Position numbers and translations under genes: made by a program | Source: a virus | Virus record (IMG/VR): IMGVR_UViG_3300034104_000619 | Coordinates: 1 to 28,864 of that record | DNA length: 28,864 bases | Strand: one strand, 5' to 3' | The notes under the pieces: model-generated | The model's database searches: none | What the model saw: the letters and a program-made list of their open reading frames with translations, nothing else | What the model was told of the DNA's origin: nothing | Part shown: positions 1 through 5,768 of the stretch, piece by piece | Layout: each line of letters starts with the position of its first letter | Position numbering within the stretch: position 1 is the stretch's first letter

Positions 1-36
1 ACGAATTCTCAACTTGCGGAGTTGACTTCATTATGA
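1..36 (+). CDS. 3' end of an upstream gene (partial)
   Basis: The first eleven codons of the window read TNSQLAELTSL and end at a TGA at 34-36. That stop overlaps the ATG of the next gene at 33 in the ATGA pattern used throughout this genome, which is the main reason to believe the frame. Nothing can be said about function. By analogy with the lysis-side location and with the fibre gene cut at the other end of the window, it may be the end of a tail-fibre region gene, but this is inference. Confidence 0.5.
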   Translation, partial: TNSQLAELTSL

Positions 37-230
37 GCAGTTGGACTTCGTTTGATAAGGTACTGCACTTCGTAGGAGGTGCGGTGCTTTATCTTATTTC
101 GGGTAGTATGTTGGTCGTATTGGTCGCAGCAGCAGGCAAGGAATTAATAGACGAAATACGCTACGGAGGATTTGACTACAAGGATTTGATTGCAACAATT
201 TTAGGCGGATTATTTATTTACTTACTATGA
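33..230 (+). CDS. small membrane protein, YfiM/DUF2279-like
   Basis: This 65-residue protein has two hydrophobic stretches (about residues 10-34 and 50-65) separated by a charged segment, so it should sit in the inner membrane. The pattern DKxLHFxGG near the N-terminus, followed by AAAGKELIDE and a FDYKDLxA segment before a glycine-rich helix, resembles the short YfiM/DUF2279-type phage membrane proteins. It overlaps the genes on both sides by 4 bases, which places it in the lysis-side operon. A part in lysis is possible, but the family has no settled function that I can name. Confidence 0.7.
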   Translation: MSSWTSFDKVLHFVGGAVLYLISGSMLVVLVAAAGKELIDEIRYGGFDYKDLIATILGGLFIYLL

Positions 231-607
231 CATTCAACAAATACGAGTTTGCTGATTGGGCAACATCCAAAAAAGCAATAGAAACAACAACCACCTCACT
301 CGATGGCATTACGGAAACAACGTGGAATACGGAGCTTGTAGTGGCCGTAGTTGAGTTGGGGCATATCTGCACCCAATGGGAGACCAACGAGCAGGGAGAG
401 CAGGTCTGCGTTGCCGAGAATCCTAACTATGCCGTTGACATCCTTTGGCAAAACGAGCCGCTTGCCGCCTATGCTGAATCGGTGGTGTGGCCTGCGCCCT
501 GCGGCATTCATATTTTTGCAGGATGGGAGGAGATTTACGCCCAAGAATACTGCGCTGCCAACCCAGATGCCGCCTATTGCCAACCTCCAGCCCCGATTGA
601 AGAATGA
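227..607 (+). CDS. hypothetical phage protein
   Basis: This is a soluble, acidic protein of 126 residues with no signal peptide or membrane segment. It has several tryptophans, four cysteines (near residues 48, 61, 92 and 113) and a proline-rich end (QPPAPIEE). A central stretch, YAVDILWQNEP, followed by WPAPCGIHIFAG, gives it a compact conserved look. I do not recognise a catalytic family. It overlaps both neighbours by 4 bases, so it is translationally coupled with the small membrane proteins of the lysis region. An accessory tail or lysis role is possible but unsupported. Confidence 0.65.
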   Translation: MTFNKYEFADWATSKKAIETTTTSLDGITETTWNTELVVAVVELGHICTQWETNEQGEQVCVAENPNYAVDILWQNEPLAAYAESVVWPAPCGIHIFAGWEEIYAQEYCAANPDAAYCQPPAPIEE

Positions 608-765
608 AACACGATAGTACAAGCGCAGTAGCAACGAGTTGGTCTTTGGCCGTTGGAGGTCTAACGATTGCCGAGGTACACCAGATTGCAGGAATGATAG
701 TAATGCTAACCTCCTTCGTTTACACCTTGTGGCGTTGGAGCCGTGACATTAAGAATGATAGATAG
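604..765 (+). CDS. small membrane protein, holin candidate
   Basis: This short gene (53 residues, MKHDSTSAVATSWSLAVGG at the start) begins at an ATG overlapping the previous stop (ATGA). It has a weakly hydrophobic helix at about residues 12-24 and a strongly hydrophobic one at about 27-45, followed by a basic tail (RWSRDIKNDR). Two helices, a basic C-terminus and a position between small membrane genes and the endolysin fit a small holin. Sequence identity to a known holin cannot be claimed. The next membrane gene (755-997) is a second holin candidate. The two could form a holin/antiholin pair, but that is inference. Confidence 0.6.
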   Translation: MKHDSTSAVATSWSLAVGGLTIAEVHQIAGMIVMLTSFVYTLWRWSRDIKNDR

Positions 766-997
766 AATTTTTAGAAACCCAAAGACAACCGTTATAGGGC
801 TTATCTTAATTTCGTTCGGAGGTATTCTCGTTTGGTACGAGAAAGCGTCTCTAACGGAGTTTGGTGCGTTCCTAATGGGTGGATTTGCTTTAATAATGAG
901 CAGAGATGGCGAAGCAGCAGGAAACGAAGTTCCAAAAGAAGTCAAAACCAAAACTCGGAAGACACACCAAAAGCCCAAACAAGGGGGTGACGAGTAA
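755..997 (+). CDS. two-helix membrane protein, second holin candidate
   Basis: This 80-residue protein starts at ATG 755; a GTG at 743 in the same frame would add four residues. It overlaps the end of the preceding small gene by 11 bases. Two hydrophobic segments (about residues 12-27, TVIGLILISFGGILVW, and about 32-48) are joined by the short charged turn YEKASLTEFG. A very basic, lysine-rich tail follows, which should be cytoplasmic. The length, topology and place two positions before the endolysin fit a holin. The family is not certain. Confidence 0.65.
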   Translation: MIDRIFRNPKTTVIGLILISFGGILVWYEKASLTEFGAFLMGGFALIMSRDGEAAGNEVPKEVKTKTRKTHQKPKQGGDE

Positions 998-1116
998 GAA
1001 GTACCGAGGACAGGGAAGATAAAGTTCCGTATAAGGGATGATTTGCTACCAAAAGGTGCCATATAATACACGTTAACTCGGAGGTTATTAGAGTTACTGC
1101 ATAAAATTTATCAAAA

Positions 1117-1545
1117 ATGAAGCTATCTGAAAATTTCAGTTTGAGCGAGTTCACCGAGACCTCAACTGGTCTACCGAACAAGCCAAACCAAGAAGCGATA
1201 ACCAATTTGAAATACTTGGTACAATACGTCCTTCAACCAGCACGAGACAAGTTCGGGCCTATTGAAGTTACCAGCGGCTACCGATCCGAGAAGGTTAATG
1301 CGGTCGTTGGTGGTTCAGCAACAAGCGACCATCTAAAAGGAAAGGCAGCAGACATTCAGTGCGAGGATATGGCTTCTGTATTTGCGTTTATACGCAAGCA
1401 GACGCATTTTAAGCAGCTAATCTGGGAGTTTGGTACAGACAAGCAACCTGCGTGGATTCACGTAAGCTACGACGTTAATAACAATAAAGGAGAAGTATTA
1501 AAAGCAATAAAGAAAAATGGGAAAACCAAATACATCCAATTTTGA
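1117..1545 (+). CDS. endolysin, M15-type zinc peptidase
   Basis: This 142-residue protein matches the small phage M15 (VanY/D-Ala-D-Ala carboxypeptidase-like) peptidases, which cut the peptide stems of peptidoglycan. Expected zinc ligands are visible: H72 and D79 in SDHLKGKAADI, and H115 in WIHVSY. E104 in LIWEF is in the usual place for the general base. VTSGYRS at 51-57 is the typical N-terminal motif of the fold. There is no signal peptide, so release to the periplasm would need a holin, consistent with the membrane genes just upstream. Its stop overlaps the start region of the spanin-like gene, which makes a lysis cassette. Confidence 0.92.
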   Translation: MKLSENFSLSEFTETSTGLPNKPNQEAITNLKYLVQYVLQPARDKFGPIEVTSGYRSEKVNAVVGGSATSDHLKGKAADIQCEDMASVFAFIRKQTHFKQLIWEFGTDKQPAWIHVSYDVNNNKGEVLKAIKKNGKTKYIQF

Positions 1546-1556
1546 AAGCTGGCTTA

Positions 1557-1967
1557 ATGAACTCGAAGACGTACCCACACCCCCTGCTTGCTCTATTGAT
1601 AATCCTGATTGTGAGTCTTGCTCTGGGTAGTTGTTCTGCCGAATGGCATTTGCGCCAAGCCGTAAAGAAAGGAGCAAACGTCTGGCAAAGTAGGTGGGAC
1701 ACCACTATTGTAACCAAAGAGCGAAATCTTTGGGACACGCTTACGCTAAAAGATATTGATACGGTGGTTGTCCAAAAGGATAACATACGCCTAAAAATTG
1801 TTAGGAACTTTGATACGGTGCGTGTTAAAGCAACTTGCCTACCAGACACAGTCCAGGTGACTAAATACATAAAGACCTCTGTAACGGCCCCTAAAAGCCG
1901 CAATTACGAAAAGTACCTTATGCTGTTTGCAGTTGGTATGCTGCTAATAGTGTTATTAAGGCGATAG
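1557..1967 (+). CDS. putative unimolecular spanin (lipoprotein with C-terminal TM)
   Basis: The protein starts at ATG 1557 (136 residues); a TTG at 1542 overlapping the endolysin stop is an alternative. It has a hydrophobic signal sequence (residues 9-24) ending in a lipobox-like L-G-S-C with the cysteine at 26. A periplasmic stretch follows that is rich in short WDTT, WDTL, IDTV, FDTV and PDTV motifs and looks beta-stranded. A C-terminal hydrophobic helix (about 120-134) ends in RR. An outer-membrane lipid anchor and an inner-membrane helix in one chain is the architecture of unimolecular spanins such as phage T1 gp11, which join the two membranes in the last step of lysis. Position right after the endolysin supports this. 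Confidence 0.75.
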   Translation: MNSKTYPHPLLALLIILIVSLALGSCSAEWHLRQAVKKGANVWQSRWDTTIVTKERNLWDTLTLKDIDTVVVQKDNIRLKIVRNFDTVRVKATCLPDTVQVTKYIKTSVTAPKSRNYEKYLMLFAVGMLLIVLLRR

Positions 1968-2098
1968 AGGTGCTTTATTTGCGTTCTAACGCACTTTCTA
2001 CCAAAATTGGTACATTGATATACCTTGACTAATAAAATGCGTCTAAACGCAAATTTTCTTTTATTTTTAATTTTAGTCAAGTTTTAACTTTACTTACT

Positions 2099-2130
2099 AG
2101 TTAAGTTAGTTATTAGTTAAGTAAGTTATT
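2099..2130. repeat. two adjacent 16-bp direct repeats (iteron-like)
   Basis: AGTTAAGTTAGTTATT at 2099-2114 is followed directly by AGTTAAGTAAGTTATT at 2115-2130, with one mismatch. A related inverted stretch (GTTAACTAACTAACTAGT) continues to about 2150, so ACTAGTT-type arms flank the block. Such arrays often bind a replication or regulatory protein. Only the repeat itself is visible; the function is inferred. Confidence 0.7.
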
Positions 2131-2239
2131 AAGTTAACTAACTAACTAGTTGTAAAAAATAAGAATTAGGAGCATAACTCCGACAAGTGTTAATAACTTT
2201 TTTGTTTTCAACACTGCAACAACCTAAACAATCCTGCAC

Positions 2240-2247
2240 TAGGTTTG
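2240..2247 (+). promoter_or_regulatory. possible -7 element (TAGGTTTG) four bases before a start codon
   Basis: TAGGTTTG matches the Bacteroidota -7 consensus TAnnTTTG and lies only four bases before the ATG at 2252, the same spacing as the much better promoter at 24491-24520. No TTG or TTTG sits at the expected -33 distance, so this is a weak call. If real, the transcript would be nearly leaderless or the promoter would need an activator. Confidence 0.3.
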
Positions 2248-2251
2248 CAAT

Positions 2252-2440
2252 ATGGGAACAGATAGAAACACCAAGCGAATGAAATACTTTGCTATCGAGG
2301 AAGGTCGTTTGAAGAACGACTACACCAACGCCTTTCTAAATCATTTTGGATTTTGCGACTACAACCTATCTATTGACGAAGCAAGAGACATACGCAAATA
2401 CAACACCTTCGAGAACGGTACAAAACACTTCGACAAATGA
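2252..2440 (+). CDS. hypothetical protein, first gene of the early region
   Basis: This is a charged, soluble 62-residue protein rich in Asn, Lys, Asp and aromatic residues. No membrane segment, cysteine cluster or known motif is visible. It starts at ATG 2252 after the AT-rich control gap and overlaps the next gene by 4 bases (ATGA at 2437), so it is the first gene of the early operon. First-position early genes of phages are often host-takeover proteins, but nothing in this sequence shows that. Confidence 0.6.
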   Translation: MGTDRNTKRMKYFAIEEGRLKNDYTNAFLNHFGFCDYNLSIDEARDIRKYNTFENGTKHFDK

Positions 2441-2679
2441 GCGCACCTAAATACTACATCGGCAAGTACAAGGGCATCGAAGCAATGGACGTGGTACTGG
2501 ACTTTCAAGAGGATAACTACAACCTCGGAGTTGCAATCGCCTATTTGCTCCGTGCAGGCAAGAAGCAAGACAACCCGTTAGAGCAAGATATTGAGAAAGC
2601 AATAATTCACTTGCAACGTGAATTAAAGCACCAGCGGAATAAAAAAGCGGAGGGTGGCTACGGCGAGGGTGGTTTGTGA
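2437..2679 (+). CDS. DUF3310-like protein
   Basis: This 80-residue protein carries the pattern of DUF3310: an N-terminal YYIGKYKGIEAMDVV, then NYNLGVAIAYLLRAGKK, then a charged EQDIEKAIIHLQRELKH helix. The family is common in phage early regions and is sometimes labelled nucleotide-kinase-like without proof. The end is glycine-rich (GGYGEGG), and the last 26 bases are also read as the start of the RusA-like gene. Function in this phage is unknown; its setting suggests nucleotide or DNA metabolism. Confidence 0.85.
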   Translation: MSAPKYYIGKYKGIEAMDVVLDFQEDNYNLGVAIAYLLRAGKKQDNPLEQDIEKAIIHLQRELKHQRNKKAEGGYGEGGL

Positions 2680-3037
2680 CACACGCATAGAAGTCACCTT
2701 GGGCAAGGTTCCTTCGCTTAACCAGTTCTACTCGTCAAAGCATTGGATTGTACGCAAGAAGGCCAAGGATAAGTTTGTTGCAGAGGTTCTTGATCAATTA
2801 GCAGGATACGATAAATTCAAATTCAGTTCACTGGTGGTAAACCTTGAACATAACTACGGCTACGATAACGATAATTGTATAATGGCCATCAAGTTTGCCC
2901 TGGACGGTTTGCGTAAGCACGGAGGCGTACAGGACGACACCGCTCGGTTTGTTACAAAAGTTTCCATATTTAGAAACTCTGAAATAGAAAAGAATACAGG
3001 GCGTGTAATTTTTTTTGGTGAATGTTTGTGGTATTGA
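2654..3037 (+). CDS. RusA-like Holliday junction resolvase
   Basis: The 127-residue protein fits RusA, a small homodimeric nuclease that resolves four-way DNA junctions and trims branched DNA before packaging. Expected features are the N-terminal GKVPSLNQFYSSKHW and the acidic motif YDNDN (D71, D73). After a helix (MAIKFALDGLRKH) comes VQDD (D94, D95), equivalent to the third catalytic aspartate region. The start is not certain: GTG 2654 is used here, overlapping the DUF3310-like gene by 26 bases, and a GTG at 2669 is possible. It ends inside the promoter region of the next operon. Confidence 0.8.
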   Translation: MATARVVCDTRIEVTLGKVPSLNQFYSSKHWIVRKKAKDKFVAEVLDQLAGYDKFKFSSLVVNLEHNYGYDNDNCIMAIKFALDGLRKHGGVQDDTARFVTKVSIFRNSEIEKNTGRVIFFGECLWY

Positions 3038-3054
3038 TTTTTTATATATCTTTG
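3025..3054 (+). promoter_or_regulatory. Bacteroidota-type promoter for the SSB operon
   Basis: TTTG at 3025-3028 is followed after 18 bases by TATCTTTG at 3047-3054, an exact match to TAnnTTTG. The promoter overlaps the last codons of the RusA-like gene. The transcript would begin about 20 bases before the ATG at 3080, with an A/C-rich leader containing AACACAC and no clear Shine-Dalgarno sequence. Confidence 0.8.
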
Positions 3055-3079
3055 AACCATTAACCAACACACTCACTTT

Positions 3080-3241
3080 ATGGAATACACCTTCCGAACG
3101 AATTGGTCTCAAGATGGGGCCGCACAAATGGTGGAGTTTCTGCAACACCGCATCGAGGCACTTGCCTCACGCAACGAGTTCCTCGAAGCAGAAAATGAAG
3201 TATTAAAAAGAACCTTAATTAACGAATTGCAAAATGGCTAA
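3080..3241 (+). CDS. small coiled-coil protein
   Basis: This 53-residue gene begins at the first ATG after the promoter at 3025-3054. The protein starts MEYTFRTNWSQDGAAQMVEF and continues as one long charged helix (about residues 14-50). A heptad-like spacing of leucines in EFLEAENEVLKRTLINEL suggests a short coiled coil. The stop overlaps the SSB-like gene by 8 bases, so the two are probably translated together. The product may be a partner or regulator of the SSB-like protein, but I do not recognise a family. Confidence 0.7.
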   Translation: MEYTFRTNWSQDGAAQMVEFLQHRIEALASRNEFLEAENEVLKRTLINELQNG

Positions 3242-3677
3242 AATCACCAGCATTACCCCCACTGGACAGTGGAACGAGTTTTTCAAGTTTGAAGTACGCT
3301 TTGACGATGGCGACTTCGGAACGACTTTCGCAAAGTCCACAACTCCCCCTTACGCAGTAGGTGACGACGTTACCTACACCAAGAACGAGAAGGGAACCAT
3401 CAAGATTCAAAAAGCGGGATTCCAAAACAACTACACCGCTCCGTTTGCAAAGAGCGCAGCAGGTAACGACGACCGTGGTAAGTCAATCATCCGTCAGGTT
3501 GCATTGAAGTCTGCGGTTGAAATGTCAGCGGCCTACGTTTCACAAGGCGCAACGATTCCAGTAGATAAGATTTTTGAGCTTGCCGATAAGTTTAACGCTT
3601 GGATGCTCAACGAGCAGAAGGGAGCAACACACGAAGAACACTTCGCTCCACGTGTAGAAGAAAGCAGTCCTTTTTAG
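3234..3677 (+). CDS. single-stranded DNA-binding protein-like
   Basis: This 147-residue protein has a beta-rich N-terminal half (ITSITPTGQWNEFFKFEVRF, then YAVGDDVTYTKNEKG) that fits an OB-type fold. A helical segment (IIRQVALKSAVEMSAAYV) follows, and the C-terminus is acidic and ends EESSPF. The acidic tail ending in PF is the signature by which SSB proteins recruit replication and recombination enzymes. It is transcribed from the promoter at 3025-3054 and ends at a strong terminator. The SF4 helicase is next downstream. The assignment rests on fold-like features and the tail, so another phage ssDNA-binding family remains possible. Confidence 0.7.
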   Translation: MAKITSITPTGQWNEFFKFEVRFDDGDFGTTFAKSTTPPYAVGDDVTYTKNEKGTIKIQKAGFQNNYTAPFAKSAAGNDDRGKSIIRQVALKSAVEMSAAYVSQGATIPVDKIFELADKFNAWMLNEQKGATHEEHFAPRVEESSPF

Positions 3678-3700
3678 TGTGTGTGTTTTTTAGGACTGCT
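3663..3700 (+). other. stem-loop over the SSB stop codon with a GU-repeat loop
   Basis: AGCAGTCCT (3663-3671) and AGGACTGCT (3692-3700) form a perfect 9-bp stem around a 20-base loop. The loop holds the SSB stop codon and GTGTGTGTG followed by a T run. It lies one base before the terminator hairpin. The loop is complementary to the ACACACA leaders of nearby operons (see findings). Confidence 0.65.
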
Positions 3701-3701
3701 G

Positions 3702-3727
3702 GCCCCTCTTCGGAGGGGCTTTTTTTT
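3702..3727 (+). terminator. strong intrinsic terminator after the SSB-like gene
   Basis: A perfect 7-bp GC-rich stem (GCCCCTC/GAGGGGC) closed by a TTCG tetraloop is followed directly by eight T. This is a classical rho-independent terminator and closes the 3080-3677 operon. Confidence 0.93.
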
Positions 3728-3738
3728 GCTTTGAGTTT

Positions 3739-3765
3739 TTTGTATTGATATTTTGTTTACTTTTG
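3739..3765 (+). promoter_or_regulatory. probable promoter for the helicase operon
   Basis: TACTTTTG at 3758-3765 matches TAnnTTTG and lies 14 bases before the ATG at 3780, directly after the terminator of the previous operon. The upstream box is less clear: TTTG at 3739-3742 is 15 bases away and TTTG at 3730-3733 is 24 bases away, neither ideal. The TATTGATATTTT context resembles that of the promoter at 3025-3054, and the leader contains AAACACACA. Confidence 0.6.
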
Positions 3766-3779
3766 ACCAAACACACAGA

Positions 3780-4721
3780 ATGAGACACCCAGACATTTTA
3801 ACCAACGAAGCGGTACTTCCGTTTCTGGAACGAGCAAGGGCGGGAAAGTATTTCGATACTGGCAAGCTCGGCAATCCCAAGATAGACGAATACCTACGTT
3901 TCAAGGACGGGGAGTTTATCGTTGTAACTGGCCACGCCAACGTGGGTAAGACGCATACGCTTATTTACCTTATGCTTATGCAGAGCCAGAACTACGAGAA
4001 GAAGTGGTTGGTCTATTCAGCAGAAAACGAGGTACACTCACTCAAAAGAAAAATGATTGAGTTTCTTGCCTGCGCTCCGATTCAGCAAATACCAGAACAC
4101 GTTATGTATCGCCATCTTGACTTTGTAAACGAATACTTCACGTTTATAGATGGCAACAAGCTGTACGATGCCTTTGGCCTATTGAAGGTAATGGAGGAAA
4201 TCAAAGAGGAATGGGACTACACTGGTGCGCTTATTGATCCATACAACTCACTATCCACAGACCAAAAGAAACTTGGGAAGACAGGGATGCACGAATACCA
4301 CTACGAGGTGGCCTCGGCTATTCGGGTGTTCGCCCACAAGAACAACGTAACAACAGTCGTAAACACACACCCAGTTACAGAGGCGATGCGCCGAACGTTT
4401 CCGCAAGGGCATCAATACGCAGGGCTTCCAATGCCTCCAATGACTTCCGATATTGAAGGAGGGGGCAAGTGGGGAAACCGTGCCGATTGCGTTCTTGTGG
4501 TTCACCGAATGGCCCAACACCCGACCGACTGGTTATTTACCGAGCTGCACGTAAGAAAAACAAAGGAAATGGAAACAGGCGGACGGCCTACTCCGCTGGG
4601 TGACCCTATTCGTATGGAATCAATAAGAGGAAATGTTGGATTTAAGATAGACGGATATAACTTGCTGGACGCTCCGACACCTGTACAAATTACCTTAAAT
4701 GACACCGATGCACCATTCTGA
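3780..4721 (+). CDS. SF4 (DnaB-like) replicative helicase
   Basis: This 313-residue ATPase is a RecA-fold hexameric helicase core that would unwind DNA at the phage fork. It has a Walker A motif GHANVGKT at 51-58, a Walker B GALIDPYNS with D153, NTHP at 195-198, and DIEGGGKWGNRADCVLVVHR at 224-243. The last segment aligns with the DnaB and TWINKLE C-terminal motif carrying the arginine finger region. It lacks the DnaB N-terminal domain. A TTG at 3753 would extend the frame, but that lies in the promoter, so ATG 3780 is preferred. The C-terminus ends NDTDAPF, an SSB-like tip. No primase is recognisable nearby. Confidence 0.85.
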   Translation: MRHPDILTNEAVLPFLERARAGKYFDTGKLGNPKIDEYLRFKDGEFIVVTGHANVGKTHTLIYLMLMQSQNYEKKWLVYSAENEVHSLKRKMIEFLACAPIQQIPEHVMYRHLDFVNEYFTFIDGNKLYDAFGLLKVMEEIKEEWDYTGALIDPYNSLSTDQKKLGKTGMHEYHYEVASAIRVFAHKNNVTTVVNTHPVTEAMRRTFPQGHQYAGLPMPPMTSDIEGGGKWGNRADCVLVVHRMAQHPTDWLFTELHVRKTKEMETGGRPTPLGDPIRMESIRGNVGFKIDGYNLLDAPTPVQITLNDTDAPF

Positions 4722-5019
4722 AGACGCTTGGGAAATCCACGTTAGAGACAAGATTCTCCGTGTTAACGATGCGATCCTATGGATTAATCAAGTAGCGGTA
4801 GACAACCCGACCGAAACCGTAATTGTTGACCACCTGCTTTCGCTTTGGAAGGCAACACAAATGCTGGAGGATATGGTCGACCTTAAAAGGACGTTAGACG
4901 TAAAGGTACTTGAAGCCCGCTTGGACAACTCCAAACTACGCTACGACCTAAACCAGTCGCTTATACAACTTGACCAAGCAAAAGCCGAAATCCTAAAACT
5001 TCAAGAGCAACTAATATGA
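4699..5019 (+). CDS. hypothetical helical protein
   Basis: The gene starts at ATG 4699 inside the helicase end; ATG 4708 (three residues shorter) is equally possible. The 106-residue protein is almost wholly helical. A coiled coil runs from about residue 55 to the end (MLEDMVDLKRTLDVKVLEARLDN, with leucine spacing continuing through LIQLDQAKAEILKLQEQL when read in pieces). It overlaps the helicase by 23 bases and the next gene by 4. A helicase loader or accessory factor would suit the position, but no motif confirms this. Confidence 0.65.
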   Translation: MTPMHHSEDAWEIHVRDKILRVNDAILWINQVAVDNPTETVIVDHLLSLWKATQMLEDMVDLKRTLDVKVLEARLDNSKLRYDLNQSLIQLDQAKAEILKLQEQLI

Positions 5020-5237
5020 GAGGCGATTTTATCCCCCTACCGTTTGACATTGACGAAATCTTTGAAATTGACCAGAAGCGTTTTGTTGTCCTTGACTACC
5101 GCCGTGCTAGCAACTGGAAGGACTGGGGAGCGTGGATGCTTATACAAGACGAGCAAGGCAAGACCTACAGCGTACCACTCCTTCACGTACTAACCCAGCG
5201 CCAAATGGGCAAGGCACAATACCGAGGTAAGCGATGA
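5016..5237 (+). CDS. hypothetical small protein
   Basis: This 73-residue protein starts at an ATG overlapping the previous stop. It looks like a small beta barrel: IDQKRFVVLDYRR, then WGAWMLIQDEQGKTYSVPL, resembles SH3 or DUF-type small domains with alternating hydrophobic residues. The C-terminus is basic (QYRGKR). It overlaps the DnaA-motif gene by 4 bases. No family can be named. Confidence 0.6.
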   Translation: MRGDFIPLPFDIDEIFEIDQKRFVVLDYRRASNWKDWGAWMLIQDEQGKTYSVPLLHVLTQRQMGKAQYRGKR

Positions 5238-5623
5238 ATTACAAAACATTCTGCGACTACATCCAGTACGAGGACGACGGAAGCCGCAAAGCGAGAAACG
5301 TGGTAGTACGCTCGGCTTATTGCAAGGCGTTCCGACCTATGTACACGCTAACGGAGCTTGGGTTTCAGTTAGGCAAAGACTATTCAACAATAATTCATTA
5401 CGAGAAGCTGCAATACAGACGCAACGCTCTTTATGAATCGGCATTAAAGTCGGCCTTGCATATCCGAGGTGAATTGCCAAAGCAAGAAGCGACCGAAGAA
5501 AAAACGGTAACCAATGTGCTTAATTATGATTATTTGGTAAAGGAGAATGCAGAATTGAAGCAACAGATAACGTATCTAAAAGCCAAGCTGCAACAAATAA
5601 ACCAGATAACCAATGAATTTTAA
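5234..5623 (+). CDS. DNA-binding protein with DnaA domain IV-like motif
   Basis: This is a 129-residue protein. Residues 26-58, with YTLTELGFQLGKDYSTIIHYEK at their core, match the helix-turn-helix signature of the DnaA C-terminal domain, in which GxDHSTV contacts the DnaA box. The usual His is Tyr here (GKDYSTI). No AAA+ ATPase domain is present. The C-terminal third (about 100-125) is a leucine- and glutamine-rich coiled coil that could dimerise it. Its place directly after the helicase operon genes suggests binding at a phage origin or loading of the helicase. A regulator that binds DnaA-box-like sites is the alternative. Confidence 0.75.
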   Translation: MNYKTFCDYIQYEDDGSRKARNVVVRSAYCKAFRPMYTLTELGFQLGKDYSTIIHYEKLQYRRNALYESALKSALHIRGELPKQEATEEKTVTNVLNYDYLVKENAELKQQITYLKAKLQQINQITNEF

Positions 5624-5768
5624 TATCGGATTTTACCCTATTTACGGCGTTTTACTTGGCTTCAACTGGTCGAAAGTAGAACTGGACGACATCGAACTTC
5701 ACCAGATACAGATACCCTTACTTATCTTTATCCTCGAAATCGAATGGGAGAACTACTTGAACGATTAG
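5613..5768 (+). CDS. small hypothetical protein
   Basis: This 51-residue gene begins at ATG 5613 overlapping the DnaA-motif gene and ends at TAG 5766-5768, overlapping the sigma-like gene. The product starts MNFNIGFYPIYGVLLGFNW, has an acidic middle (KVELDDIELHQ), and ends with a hydrophobic stretch (IPLLIFILEIEW). It could lie on the membrane or be a small folded domain. The bridging overlaps on both sides are the best evidence that it is real. Confidence 0.6.
   Translation: MNFNIGFYPIYGVLLGFNWSKVELDDIELHQIQIPLLIFILEIEWENYLND

Larger units (their letters stand above)
1968..2251. other. AT-rich intergenic control region with nested inverted repeats
   Basis: This is the largest gene-free gap in the window (284 bases) and is clearly more AT-rich than its surroundings. 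It separates the lysis genes from the early/replication genes. It holds a palindrome at 1981-1992 (GCGTT-CT-AACGC), a palindrome at 1999-2012 (TACCAA-AA-TTGGTA), and a similar palindrome at 2039-2050 (GCGT-CTAA-ACGC). The last lies between the arms of a 9-base inverted repeat (CTTGACTAA at 2024-2032, TTAGTCAAG at 2073-2081). Tandem repeats follow at 2099-2130. Later come GGAG/CTCC (2169-2181) and AGTGTT/AACACT (2186-2215) arms. It may end lysis transcription and hold an origin or operator. No DnaA-box consensus was found by eye. Confidence 0.6.

Noticed and set aside
998-1065. Coding-like stretch after the stop of the 755-997 gene (KIKFRIRDDLLPKGAI in the same frame)
   Set aside because: It has no start codon after the TAA and would need read-through or frameshift. 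It is noted as a possible broken gene end but is too short to support.
1074-1096. TAACTC/GAGTTA inverted repeat with GGAGG in its loop before the endolysin
   Set aside because: Only 6 bp of AT-rich stem and 20 bases from the start codon. It could be chance, and Shine-Dalgarno sequences are not a general feature in this genome.
2099-2150. Tandem repeats considered as a CRISPR array
   Set aside because: The repeats touch each other without spacers, are too short and AT-only in character, and no cas gene is nearby. The Cas4-like nuclease at 7973 is better explained as a phage RecE-type enzyme.
3015-3206. Open frame starting near 3015 on the plus strand
   Set aside because: It spans the promoter at 3025-3054 and is out of frame with the better small gene at 3080-3241, which has a promoter, leader and coupled stop.
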